DNA of 32,336 bases from a virus. Location of the stretch: the IMG/VR virus record IMGVR_UViG_3300007541_000101, positions 1 through 32,336 of that record. One strand, given 5' to 3'. The notes under the pieces were generated by a model. That model saw only the letters and a program-made list of their open reading frames with translations, searched no databases and was not told the DNA's origin. Position numbers and translations under genes: made by a program. Of this stretch, positions 4,881 to 10,970 are shown one piece after another; positions within the stretch are counted from its first letter, which is position 1, and each line of letters begins with the position of its first letter.

Positions 4881-5314
4881 GCCTTTCCTCCCTTGCGCGG
4901 CGCGCGCACACTCTTGTCTTCTCTACTCTCCTCTTCTCTAGGTGTCCGCTCTGTATTCCCGCCTGCCGCCTTCCGCTTTCGGTGGTTGCTGACAGCTCGA
5001 GCGACCTGCGCCCTGTGCTTGGCGGTCTGTCCGTTATGCTCACCGTAACGCGGCAGCATGACGCCATTGTCGCTCACCTGCAGCCAGTCGAGCTGCTGCA
5101 GCGCGGCGCTGAAACCGCCCTGCCCCACAAGCTCGTCCACCGCCTTGGGCGACACCAGCGTCAGCAGGCCGTCCGTGCTGTGCATGTCCGCATAGCTCCA
5201 CAGGCGCACCAGCATGCCCACCGCGTGCGGCACATGCACGGCCAGCTCGGTGGCCAGCCACAGCACGCGCGGGTCTTCGTGCAGGTTCGTCCTCACCTTG
5301 ATCCAGCTACTCAT
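4871..5314 (-). CDS. Phage replication initiator, replisome-organiser-like N-terminal domain
   Basis: The 147-residue protein starts MSSWIKVRTNLHEDPRVLWL at an ATG overlapping the previous stop as ATGA. The N-terminal 110 residues fit the winged-helix domain of phage replication initiators: W-I-K-V-x-T start, MLVRLWSYADMHSTDGLLTL, LVGQGGFSAALQQLDWLQ and LPRYGEHNGQTAKHRAQVAR. The C-terminal 30 residues are a charged linker encoded by a purine-rich tract that may hold the origin. Lambda O has the same layout, with origin iterons inside the gene. It is shorter than lambda O and lacks an obvious separate C-terminal partner domain, which the next gene may supply. Confidence 0.7.
   Translation of the reverse strand: MSSWIKVRTNLHEDPRVLWLATELAVHVPHAVGMLVRLWSYADMHSTDGLLTLVSPKAVDELVGQGGFSAALQQLDWLQVSDNGVMLPRYGEHNGQTAKHRAQVARAVSNHRKRKAAGGNTERTPREEESREDKSVRAPRKGGKAWL
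4911..4940. other. Candidate replication origin: purine/pyrimidine tract inside the initiator gene
   Basis: Within the 3' part of the initiator gene a 30-base run is almost purely pyrimidine on the plus strand. It includes a 9-base direct repeat TCTTCTCTA at 4917-4925 and 4932-4940 (15-base period). It is much more AT-rich than its surroundings and forces rare AGA codons in the linker. Strand-asymmetric, AT-richer repeats inside an initiator gene resemble lambdoid origins. Only two repeats are clear, so this is a candidate. Confidence 0.4.
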
Positions 5315-5562
5315 GCGTCGTTCCTTTCTTCCTTGAGCTGCTGCCACAGCCGCCCCACGCACAGCATGGTGCAGGCGGCATGCACCGCAACCAGGTTGGC
5401 GTTGAGCACCACGCAGCCAGCGTCGGCTGGCGGGTTGGCAAGTATCCGCGTGTGGCGCAGGAACTCGACCATCTCTTCGTGGGACATGCCCAGCAGCCAG
5501 CTGCGGAGGTGGGCCTCTTCCTGGTCAACTCCGGCCACAATCTGCGCCTCGTCTTTGTTCAT
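5311..5562 (-). CDS. Small acidic helical protein, unknown
   Basis: This 83-residue protein starts MNKDEAQIVAGVDQEEAHLR, overlapping the previous stop as ATGA and the initiator start as ATGA. It is acidic at the N-terminus and has a moderately hydrophobic helix in the second half (VAVHAACTMLCVGRLWQQL). No motif was recognised. Tight coupling to the initiator gene places it in the replication operon. Confidence 0.6.
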   Translation of the reverse strand: MNKDEAQIVAGVDQEEAHLRSWLLGMSHEEMVEFLRHTRILANPPADAGCVVLNANLVAVHAACTMLCVGRLWQQLKEERNDA

Positions 5563-5930
5563 TGCCTGCCTCCTCTCAAGCACCTGACGGCCACCACGAA
5601 CCGCACGGCGCGGCGCACCATGTCGAAGCGGAGGTCAGGGCACAGCTGCTCCCACAAGAGTTCAATGGCGTCCAGCTCCTCCGGCTCGAGCTTGAGCGCC
5701 CTGCACAGCCGCGCGCGCGGCACGCCTGCTGGCGTACACATGAGGTCGAACGCAATGCCCGCCTGCACGAATGCCGCAGGCAGCCCAGCCTCGTCACCCA
5801 GGGCGCGCCCTGCCTCGAGCGCCTCGGCCAGCCGCACGCGGCCAGCCCGTGCGCCCAGGGCGGTGCGGAGGGCTGCGCCCTCCACACCACCCTCGGCCAG
5901 CGTGGGTCTGCCATTAGAACGGCAGCTCAT
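5559..5930 (-). CDS. Alanine-rich helical protein, unknown
   Basis: The 123-residue product starts at the ATG at 5930, overlapping the end of the ERF gene by 17 bases. It is alanine- and arginine-rich and helical. The stretch GVPRARLCRALKLEPEELDA followed by IELLWEQLCPDL may be a helix-turn-helix-like region, but the match is weak. No other in-frame start with a better ribosome-binding site was seen. Function unknown. Confidence 0.6.
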   Translation of the reverse strand: MSCRSNGRPTLAEGGVEGAALRTALGARAGRVRLAEALEAGRALGDEAGLPAAFVQAGIAFDLMCTPAGVPRARLCRALKLEPEELDAIELLWEQLCPDLRFDMVRRAVRFVVAVRCLRGGRQ

Positions 5931-6768
5931 CGGCCACCTCCTCCGCAGGCGCCAGCGCCTTGATGCTGCGCATCACGGGCGTGAGCTCACCACGCATGAT
6001 GTACTCGACCTCGGCCATGCCGCCTGCCAGCGGCACCACCTGGATGCACATGGCATCAGGCACCACCACCTGCCGCACACCCGTGGGGCCGTCGAGCGTT
6101 GCCACCGTCCAGTCTCGGCCACCGTGGGTCTGCTTCTCGAGCTGCTGCACGCACACCTGCTCACGCACCAGCTGCTCCGCTTGCGGAGCCTGCGGCGCCT
6201 TGAGCTTGGCGTTGAGCTGCTCGAGCTGGCTGGGCGCCGCGCGCGGAGCCGGAGGCTGCTGCCTGAACCCGACGCTGGGCGGCTGCCCCTTGGGGTCATC
6301 ATTGCGCCTGTCCATGCTGCCGTCCTCGTCCTCGCGCGGCAGCAGCAGCAGGTCACGCAGGAAGTAGCCCATGCTGGTGGTGAGCGCGCCAGCCAGCGCC
6401 TTGTCGACCGGACGGCCCTTTTCCACCACCACCAGCCAGGGGCATTGGAAGCTCATCACGCTGTTGCTGGCAGGGTGCTGCAGCAGGAACTCGCTGGCCA
6501 CGGTCTGCCCGTCAGGTGACAGCTCCCACCCAATGCGGCTGAAGACCAGGCCCGCGCCGTGCAGCGCCTGGCGGCACGCGGCAATCATGCCCTCGGCGCT
6601 CGTGTAGCTGTACTTGTGGAACTGGTTGCGCGCATCCTTGCCCACGCCATTGATGCTGGCCTGCGCCACCAGCAGCGCGCCTGCCAGGCTCTGCGGCACC
6701 TCGAGCGCTGGTGCCTGGGTTGGCTGCGTGGTGTCGGCCTGTCCGGCCTGCTTGCGGTTACTCGCCAT
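5914..6768 (-). CDS. ERF-family single-strand annealing protein
   Basis: The 284-residue protein starts MASNRKQAGQADTTQ behind AGGAGGTCAACG. Residues 28-165 fit the ERF domain: LAGALLVAQASINGVGKDAR, then F-H-K-Y-x-Y and AEGMIAACRQALHGAGLVFS, and later MGYFLRDLLLLPREDEDG. A Pro/Gln/Ala-rich linker follows, and a separate C-terminal domain from about residue 225 contains RDWTVATLDGPTGVRQVVVP. ERF proteins bind single-stranded DNA and anneal complementary strands in phage recombination. The gene overlaps the upstream exonuclease by 11 bases, giving the expected exonuclease/annealase pair. Longer upstream starts run through the exonuclease gene in another frame and were rejected. Confidence 0.85.
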   Translation of the reverse strand: MASNRKQAGQADTTQPTQAPALEVPQSLAGALLVAQASINGVGKDARNQFHKYSYTSAEGMIAACRQALHGAGLVFSRIGWELSPDGQTVASEFLLQHPASNSVMSFQCPWLVVVEKGRPVDKALAGALTTSMGYFLRDLLLLPREDEDGSMDRRNDDPKGQPPSVGFRQQPPAPRAAPSQLEQLNAKLKAPQAPQAEQLVREQVCVQQLEKQTHGGRDWTVATLDGPTGVRQVVVPDAMCIQVVPLAGGMAEVEYIMRGELTPVMRSIKALAPAEEVADELPF

Positions 6769-7579
6769 CGTTGACCTCCTGTGTGGTGAATGCCCACTCG
6801 GGCATGAGCAGCGTCTGCACCGTCGAGCTGTAGCCTGGCCAGGTGTCCTCGGCCTGGCACCGCGTGAGCAGCTCGAGCAGCCTGGGCAGCGTGGCCTCCT
6901 CGCGCACCAGGTCTGCGTGGTGCAGGTGGTACATGGCTGCGCAGTAGGGGCGCTGCTTCTCGACTGCCACCAGCACGGTGGGGCTGTCCCAGCTGCCAAT
7001 GCCGTTGACCAGCATGAGCCGTCGGTAGAACGCCATCTGCAGCAGGTAGCCGAAGTCCACCACGGAACGGGTGAACGCACGCGGGCTGGCCGATTGGCAG
7101 GTCTTCACATCGACCAGCAGGCCGCTGGTTGAGTTACACGCATCGATGCGCGCCTTGCACGGGTAGCCGTCCACCTCGCCTGTCAGCACCACCTCGCGCA
7201 TGTCGCACTCGCGCAGCAGCGTGGCCGTGCTGGTGCGGGCAATGCCACGCGCCATGCCGTTGACCATGGCGGCGTCGATGTGCGTGAGCGCCGTCTGCCC
7301 CTGCGCCTCGCACCGCGTGGTGAACTCCTCCCACGCAGCGCGCCCCTCCTTCGTTCGGCGGTCGACCTGCGGCGCCACCGCGTAGCGCTGGTCGTACAGC
7401 TCCGGCTCCAGCACAGCTGTGTGCAGCGCGCGGCCCACCCGCAACGCTTCGGTGTCGACTGGCTCCTGCATGCGCGCCTGCAGGTGCGCTGGCGTCTGCC
7501 TCGCCAGCACCTTGAGCCAGCTGGCCCTGGTGCCAGGCAGCGCCTGGTACTCCTCGTCTGTCATGCCACGGTGAATCAT
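6758..7579 (-). CDS. RecE-like PDDEXK exonuclease
   Basis: This 273-residue protein starts MIHRGMTDEEYQALPGTRAS. It has the phage RecE/DUF3799-type signature: GRALHTAVLEPE (His53), a conserved Asp in CKARIDAC (Asp146), LVDVKT with Asp157 and Lys159, and QMAFYRRL (Gln181, Tyr185). These are the metal-binding and catalytic residues of PDDEXK exonucleases that resect double-stranded ends and hand 3' single strands to an annealing protein. The ERF gene follows immediately. I chose the ATG at 7579, 12 bases after the ATG at 7591, because GGAGTCAAGC is its ribosome-binding site, matching the other leaders. Confidence 0.85.
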   Translation of the reverse strand: MIHRGMTDEEYQALPGTRASWLKVLARQTPAHLQARMQEPVDTEALRVGRALHTAVLEPELYDQRYAVAPQVDRRTKEGRAAWEEFTTRCEAQGQTALTHIDAAMVNGMARGIARTSTATLLRECDMREVVLTGEVDGYPCKARIDACNSTSGLLVDVKTCQSASPRAFTRSVVDFGYLLQMAFYRRLMLVNGIGSWDSPTVLVAVEKQRPYCAAMYHLHHADLVREEATLPRLLELLTRCQAEDTWPGYSSTVQTLLMPEWAFTTQEVNDGE

Positions 7580-7591
7580 GCTTGACTCCAT

Positions 7592-7606
7592 GCGGCTCGG
7601 CGCCGC
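7592..7606 (-). promoter_or_regulatory. Leader hairpin with GCCGA loop (copy 4)
   Basis: On the minus strand this reads GCGGC-GCCGA-GCCGC, identical to copy 3, and is followed by ATGGAGTCAAGC and the exonuclease start. Unlike the other copies, no sigma70 promoter is visible just upstream, so it would act within a longer transcript from the 8074 promoter. Confidence 0.65.
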
Positions 7607-7613
7607 CACCCCA

Positions 7614-7628
7614 TGCGCAGAATGCGCA
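7614..7628 (-). promoter_or_regulatory. Inverted repeat upstream of leader hairpin copy 4
   Basis: TGCGCA is repeated after 3 bases; since TGCGCA is its own reverse complement, this is an inverted repeat with the same 3-base spacer as the repeats at 8024 and 8146 (TGC-S-CCA half-sites). It lies 7 bases from the GCCGA-loop hairpin, similar to the 4-6 bases at the other copies. Confidence 0.45.
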
Positions 7629-7634
7629 GGGCAG

Positions 7635-7661
7635 CCTGCCGCGCACCTGGTGCGCGGCAGG
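7635..7661 (-). terminator. 27-bp near-perfect palindrome between DUF7249-like and exonuclease genes
   Basis: Thirteen-base arms (starting CCTGCCGCGCACC on the minus strand) are perfectly complementary around a single central base. It starts 10 bases after the stop of the DUF7249-like gene. No T-run follows, so it is not a textbook terminator. It may be an attenuator, a 3'-end protector or a dimer-binding site. It occupies the position where a promoter sits at the other leader copies. Confidence 0.5.
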
Positions 7662-7671
7662 TTGGCCCCAG

Positions 7672-7986
7672 TCACTCCGCAGCCTGCTCGTCGCGTGGTT
7701 CCTGAATGAGGTGGTCAAATACCTCGTCCCAGTCCACATCATCGAACCGCTCGGCGTCGGGCGTCAGGTAGTGCAGCGGCTCACCGCTCATGTCCGGCAG
7801 GTACCAGCACCGCAGCTCCATGTCTGCAATGGCGTCCTCCAGCATGCGCCGCAGGTCTTCCCCGCCCTTGATGCCCTTGTGGTCACGCCGCCACTCAACC
7901 AGCTCGCAGCCCCAGTCCTGATCCAGCCACAAGGCCAGGTTCCAGGTGGCCCTGTTGCTCCAGCCATTGTACTTCTCGGTCTTCAT
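7672..7986 (-). CDS. DUF7249-like conserved phage protein
   Basis: The 104-residue product starts MKTEKYNGWSNRATWNLALW, with AGGAGTCAGGCA upstream. The NGW-x-NRATWN-x-ALW motif near the N-terminus is characteristic of a widespread small phage/plasmid protein family (DUF7249) of unknown function. The C-terminal half is acidic (DDVDWDEVFDHLIQEPRDEQ). As the first gene after the leftward promoter at 8074 it should be among the first expressed. Confidence 0.75.
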   Translation of the reverse strand: MKTEKYNGWSNRATWNLALWLDQDWGCELVEWRRDHKGIKGGEDLRRMLEDAIADMELRCWYLPDMSGEPLHYLTPDAERFDDVDWDEVFDHLIQEPRDEQAAE

Positions 7987-8000
7987 TGCCTGACTCCTGC

Positions 8001-8017
8001 ACGGCATCGGCTGCCGT
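8001..8017 (-). promoter_or_regulatory. Leader hairpin with GCCGA loop (copy 1)
   Basis: The minus strand reads ACGGCAGCCGATGCCGT: a 6-bp stem with loop GCCGA, followed by GCAGGAGTCAGGCA and the start codon at 7986. The 17 bases are identical to copy 2 on the opposite strand. Confidence 0.8.
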
Positions 8018-8023
8018 AGGCCA

Positions 8024-8040
8024 TGCGCCAGGGTGGCGCA
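8024..8040 (-). promoter_or_regulatory. Inverted repeat at predicted transcript start (copy 1)
   Basis: The minus strand reads TGCGCCACCCTGGCGCA, with 7-base arms and a 3-base spacer. It starts 5 bases after the -10 box. The half-site TGCGCCA differs from TGCCCCA of copies 2 and 3 at one base. It may be an operator or a 5'-terminal RNA stem. Confidence 0.7.
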
Positions 8041-8045
8041 GCACC

Positions 8046-8074
8046 ACCATAGGGCATGGCTGGCAGCCTGTCAA
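8046..8074 (-). promoter_or_regulatory. Sigma70-like leftward early promoter
   Basis: TTGACA at 8074-8069, a 17-base spacer and TATGGT at 8051-8046 on the minus strand. The -35 is consensus and the -10 matches 4 of 6. It faces away from the rightward promoter 38 bases away and drives the replication operon starting at 7986. Confidence 0.8.
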
Positions 8075-8111
8075 GTACGGCAGGCGCCTGTAAATCGCAC
8101 GGGTTACCTGC

Positions 8112-8139
8112 TTGACACAGGTTGCGGCTGCTGTACAAT
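8112..8139 (+). promoter_or_regulatory. Sigma70-like rightward early promoter
   Basis: TTGACA at 8112-8117, a 16-base spacer and TACAAT at 8134-8139. This is the best promoter match in the window (6/6 and 5/6). It drives the only plus-strand operon, starting at 8201. Confidence 0.85.
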
Positions 8140-8145
8140 GTGCCC

Positions 8146-8164
8146 GTGCCCCATGCTGGGGCAC
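8146..8164 (+). promoter_or_regulatory. Inverted repeat at predicted transcript start (copy 2)
   Basis: GTGCCCCATGCTGGGGCAC: perfect 8-base arms around TGC, starting 6 bases after the -10 box. The transcript would begin at or next to its first base. Nearly the same sequence is at 2374-2356 on the other strand. Confidence 0.75.
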
Positions 8165-8168
8165 GGCC

Positions 8169-8185
8169 ACGGCAGCCGATGCCGT
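8169..8185 (+). promoter_or_regulatory. Leader hairpin with GCCGA loop (copy 2)
   Basis: ACGGCAGCCGATGCCGT, identical to copy 1, followed by ACAGGAGTCAGCGAC and the start codon at 8201. The combination inverted repeat, hairpin, GGAGTCA site is thus present on both divergent transcripts. Confidence 0.8.
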
Positions 8186-8200
8186 ACAGGAGTCAGCGAC

Positions 8201-8488
8201 ATGCACAAGCACACGACGCACACGATCAACGGGAACACGGGCTACACGCAGGTCAGCGCCGTGGTGGTGAACGAGCGCTACCAGGAGCGCAGCGAGGTGG
8301 CCCGCCTGTGGGCGCTGTGCCATGAGCTCGACCGCGAGGCCGCGTGCAGCTTCGAGGTGTGCGACATGATGCAGGCGTGGCTGCCTCGCGACAGCCACTA
8401 CATGGTGGCGCAGCTCGATGCCATGACGCACCTGCTGGTCGACACGCGCACGGGCGTGGTGGTCATGCGCGCAGAGGGGAGCCGCTGA
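8201..8488 (+). CDS. First gene of plus-strand early operon, unknown
   Basis: The 95-residue product starts MHKHTTHTINGNTGYTQVSA after AGGAGTCAGCGAC. It is mixed alpha/beta with a His/Thr-rich N-terminus, a helix (EVARLWALCHELDREAACSF) and a C-terminal hairpin (HLLVDTRTGVVVMRAEG). No family was recognised. Strong promoter, divergent orientation and small size are typical of early host-takeover or anti-defence genes, but nothing in the sequence proves this. Confidence 0.65.
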   Translation: MHKHTTHTINGNTGYTQVSAVVVNERYQERSEVARLWALCHELDREAACSFEVCDMMQAWLPRDSHYMVAQLDAMTHLLVDTRTGVVVMRAEGSR

Positions 8489-8490
8489 CC

Positions 8491-8817
8491 ATGGCGCGCC
8501 ACACCAACCTACTGGCTGGCATGTTCGCCATCACGCCCACGCAGCCTGGTGCCATGAGGCACGACTACTGCGTGCGGGTCTACCAGCGCCCGCGCGGCGC
8601 TGACGGCAGGTTCCTGCCGGACGGCTGGCGCGTGCTGCGCAGCGCCTGGGAGAGCAGCATCGAGCACGCGCAGCGCAGCCTCGCGCGGCACGGCGAGCTC
8701 ACCGCGAAGCAGCGCGCCACCATCACGGCGCACCTCATGCGCTGTGACGAGCATGGCGTGTGGCTGCAGGTGTCGGAGGTGGTTGTCTTCGAGCGCTACG
8801 GCCAGGAGGTCGCATGA
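8491..8817 (+). CDS. Plus-strand early operon protein, unknown
   Basis: The 108-residue product starts MARHTNLLAGMFAITPTQPG, two bases after the previous stop. It contains a beta-rich first half (DYCVRVYQRPRGADGRFLPD), a helical middle (SSIEHAQRSLARHGELTAKQ) and a final strand (GVWLQVSEVVVFERYGQEVA). No motif was recognised. It is translationally coupled to the next gene through an ATGA overlap. Confidence 0.65.
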   Translation: MARHTNLLAGMFAITPTQPGAMRHDYCVRVYQRPRGADGRFLPDGWRVLRSAWESSIEHAQRSLARHGELTAKQRATITAHLMRCDEHGVWLQVSEVVVFERYGQEVA

Positions 8818-9140
8818 CCAGCACCAGCACCATGACCGTGCAGCTCCGCACCACCAGCCAGCTGGTGCAGGCTGACCAGCTGCTCGAGCTGCTGCCTGGC
8901 CAGGCGTGGCGGGTGGTGGCAGCCGTTGGCCATGACCACCTGGCGCCGCAGGTACTCGAGGCGGCGCGTGCCTGGCGGCGCGACGGGCGCACCCTGCTGG
9001 TGCCCAGCGGCACGCAGGTGGCCGCGTTGCTGCTCGACCTGGCGCGTGACCTGGCCGAAGACCTCGAGTCGCACGGCGCCTGCTCCCTGGCTGACCTGCT
9101 GGCTGATGCCTGGTGGTACCATCAGCGCGACGGGCGTTGA
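8814..9140 (+). CDS. Plus-strand early operon protein, unknown, leucine-rich helical
   Basis: The 108-residue product starts MTSTSTMTVQLRTTSQLVQA at an ATG overlapping the previous stop (ATGA, 8814-8817), with GGAGG upstream. The sequence is mostly helical and Leu/Ala-rich (VAALLLDLARDLAEDLESHG). No family was recognised. A UUCG-loop hairpin follows 20 bases after its stop. Confidence 0.65.
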   Translation: MTSTSTMTVQLRTTSQLVQADQLLELLPGQAWRVVAAVGHDHLAPQVLEAARAWRRDGRTLLVPSGTQVAALLLDLARDLAEDLESHGACSLADLLADAWWYHQRDGR

Positions 9141-9160
9141 TCGCCCTGGCCACTCCCTGC

Positions 9161-9188
9161 AGCGCCCTGTGCTTCGGCATGGGGCGCT
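9161..9188 (+). terminator. UUCG-tetraloop hairpin downstream of three plus-strand genes
   Basis: AGCGCCC and GGGCGCT pair, extended by two G-U wobbles and TGC/GCA to a continuous 12-bp stem closed by C(TTCG)G, an extra-stable tetraloop. A short GTTATGTT follows rather than a T-run. It may be a partial terminator or an mRNA 3' stabiliser; the next start codon is 14 bases away, so it could also affect translation of the 9203 gene. Confidence 0.6.
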
Positions 9189-9202
9189 GTTATGTTGGGG
9201 CC

Positions 9203-9610
9203 ATGCCCAGCCGCCAGCCCGTGCCGCAACCACAGCCACGCGGCGCCGTGTGGAACGACGCTGCCGCCCGCCAGGCCCAGCTCCGGCTGGCCCTTTCGCT
9301 GGCCATTGTGCAGGGCGCCCAGGGCGGCCCCCAGGGCGCCGCGCTGCGCAGGGCGGCCATGGTCGCCCTGGGCGTGCCCAGCGCCGCACGCGGGCGGCTG
9401 GCCGCCCTGCACGCCAAGGTGGCGGCAGCGGGTGTGCTGCGGGCGCGGGCGGCAGCCTGGCAACAGCCTGGCGAGGGCACGCCCACCCTGGCAGAGCTTG
9501 ATGCCCTGACGCTGGCGTGTGACCTGGAGCGCCAGCCGCATACCAGGAAATGGCTGGTTGGCATGCGCGCCACCCTCGAGGCCAGCATGTACGGGCGCCC
9601 TATGAAATGA
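9203..9610 (+). CDS. Last plus-strand gene, unknown, alanine/proline-rich N-terminus
   Basis: The 135-residue product starts MPSRQPVPQPQPRGAVWNDA. After a proline-rich leader, helices (ARQAQLRLALSLAIVQGAQG and AARGRLAALHAKVAAAGVLR) follow, then a more polar C-terminal domain. The ribosome-binding site is weak (GGGG). The middle is encoded by a GGGCGCC-rich repeat. It converges with the structural operon and overlaps its last gene by 11 bases, so no shared terminator fits between them. No family was recognised. Confidence 0.6.
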   Translation: MPSRQPVPQPQPRGAVWNDAAARQAQLRLALSLAIVQGAQGGPQGAALRRAAMVALGVPSAARGRLAALHAKVAAAGVLRARAAAWQQPGEGTPTLAELDALTLACDLERQPHTRKWLVGMRATLEASMYGRPMK

Positions 9611-10970
9611 GCGCGTCGTTGATGCTTGGCGTGCCGCTGTTGGGCAGCACCAGCCCCTTGCCATACATGTCGAACATGCGGTCGAACGCCACATTGAAGT
9701 CGCCTTCGGCGTTGTTCGTCTTGACCAGCCGGAGGTTGTCGTTCACCACGAAGTCGGTGTCGCCAGCCAGCACCACCAGCGCCTCGCCGCCTGGCGCGAT
9801 TTGCCGCATCTCTGCCAGCACCACCTCGTCCACATACATGCTGTGACCGTTGCTGACTGCGGTGGTGAGCTCCACCACCGCGTACACGGTGGACGGCAGC
9901 GACAGCGGCGCCCTGAAGGTGACGGTGCTGCGCGTCCAGGTGGCCAGCGCTGTGTAGCTGACGGTGGTGCTGGCGCCCGTGATGACCGTGCCCGCTGCGT
10001 TCTGCAGGCTGACGCGCACCACGCCCGTGGTGGCGCTGCCATCGGAGCGCCCCACGAACGACAGCACATACAGGCGGTCTGCAACCAGGGTTCCCGTGGT
10101 GCCGTCGGCTGTGCCCAGCTCCTGCCGGAGCTTCGTGAGCGTTGCGCCGTCGCCATCGAACCGCAGGCTGCTGGCGCCCCTGTAGACCACGCTGGTCTCC
10201 TCACCGAAGTCCGTGCTGGCGGCTCCCGTGGTGGCAGCCCAGCCGTCCGGCAGGTCGCTGGTGAATGCGTCGAATCCGCTGTTGCGCAGCTGGTTGGAGT
10301 AGCGCGGCCCGCTGTCAACGCCAGCATGCACGCTGGGCATGCGCATGCGCACGCCACTACCCGCAGGGAACCTGTAGTCCAGGTTGGGGTAGGCGCTGAA
10401 CCCACGCAGCTCGAAGACCTCTTCGCCGCTGCGAATGGCGCCATCCTGCGCGTCCTGCACGCACCGCACCTCGAGGCGCTCGGTGCGCACATTCGGATAC
10501 TGGGTGCCTCCGGCGCTGAACGCCAGCGGCACAAGCTCGGACGCCACGAGCGTACCCGTGCCCGTGTTCGAGCCGCCCGCAGCCACGCTGGCCTTCGTCA
10601 CCGATGTGCGGTTCACGGTTTCGCTGTCAGCCGCCATCTCGCGCATGAGATACAGCAGCGCCTGCTCGAGCGTGCGCTCCGGCAGCACGCCTCGAGTGCT
10701 GACCAGGGAATCGGCCCAGCAGGTTTCCACCAGCGTGTCGGTGCAGGCGCGCTGCAGGTCAGCCAGTATGGCGCCCGTCTGCTGCAGGCGGGCCTCGAGG
10801 TTGGCCAGCAGCGGCGCCACCATGTACATGTCGGCATCGCTGTACTCGGCCAGCACAGCCTCGGCGCGGGTCTTCAGGTCGAGCTGGTGCGTGCGGACAG
10901 CGTCCATCATGCCGAACAGCTTGCCAAGCCTGGTGAAGAGTCCGTTGGTGCCGTCGTAGGTGAGTGCCAT
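9600..10970 (-). CDS. Tail or baseplate protein with C-terminal carbohydrate-binding-like domain
   Basis: The 456-residue protein starts MALTYDGTNGLFTRLGKLFG, an N-terminus I associate with conserved structural proteins of uncultured phages. Residues 20-120 are helical. From about residue 228 a beta-sandwich appears: LRNSGFDAFTSDLPDGWAAT, then GASSLRFDGDGATLTKLRQE and YVLSFVGRSDGSATTGVVRV, the layout of CBM4/9-type carbohydrate-binding modules. The C-terminus (DNLRLVKTNNAEGDFNVAF) is a further beta region. It is the last gene of the structural operon, where receptor-binding or baseplate proteins are common. Sugar binding is inferred. Confidence 0.65.
   Translation of the reverse strand: MALTYDGTNGLFTRLGKLFGMMDAVRTHQLDLKTRAEAVLAEYSDADMYMVAPLLANLEARLQQTGAILADLQRACTDTLVETCWADSLVSTRGVLPERTLEQALLYLMREMAADSETVNRTSVTKASVAAGGSNTGTGTLVASELVPLAFSAGGTQYPNVRTERLEVRCVQDAQDGAIRSGEEVFELRGFSAYPNLDYRFPAGSGVRMRMPSVHAGVDSGPRYSNQLRNSGFDAFTSDLPDGWAATTGAASTDFGEETSVVYRGASSLRFDGDGATLTKLRQELGTADGTTGTLVADRLYVLSFVGRSDGSATTGVVRVSLQNAAGTVITGASTTVSYTALATWTRSTVTFRAPLSLPSTVYAVVELTTAVSNGHSMYVDEVVLAEMRQIAPGGEALVVLAGDTDFVVNDNLRLVKTNNAEGDFNVAFDRMFDMYGKGLVLPNSGTPSINDALIS

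Noticed and set aside
5914-7080. Longer start for the ERF protein
   Set aside because: The extra N-terminus overlaps the exonuclease gene in another frame and is Trp/Cys/Arg-rich. The ATG at 6768 has an AGGAGG site.
8033-8200. Upstream extension of the first plus-strand gene
   Set aside because: It would run through both divergent promoters and the leader hairpin; the ATG at 8201 has a strong ribosome-binding site.
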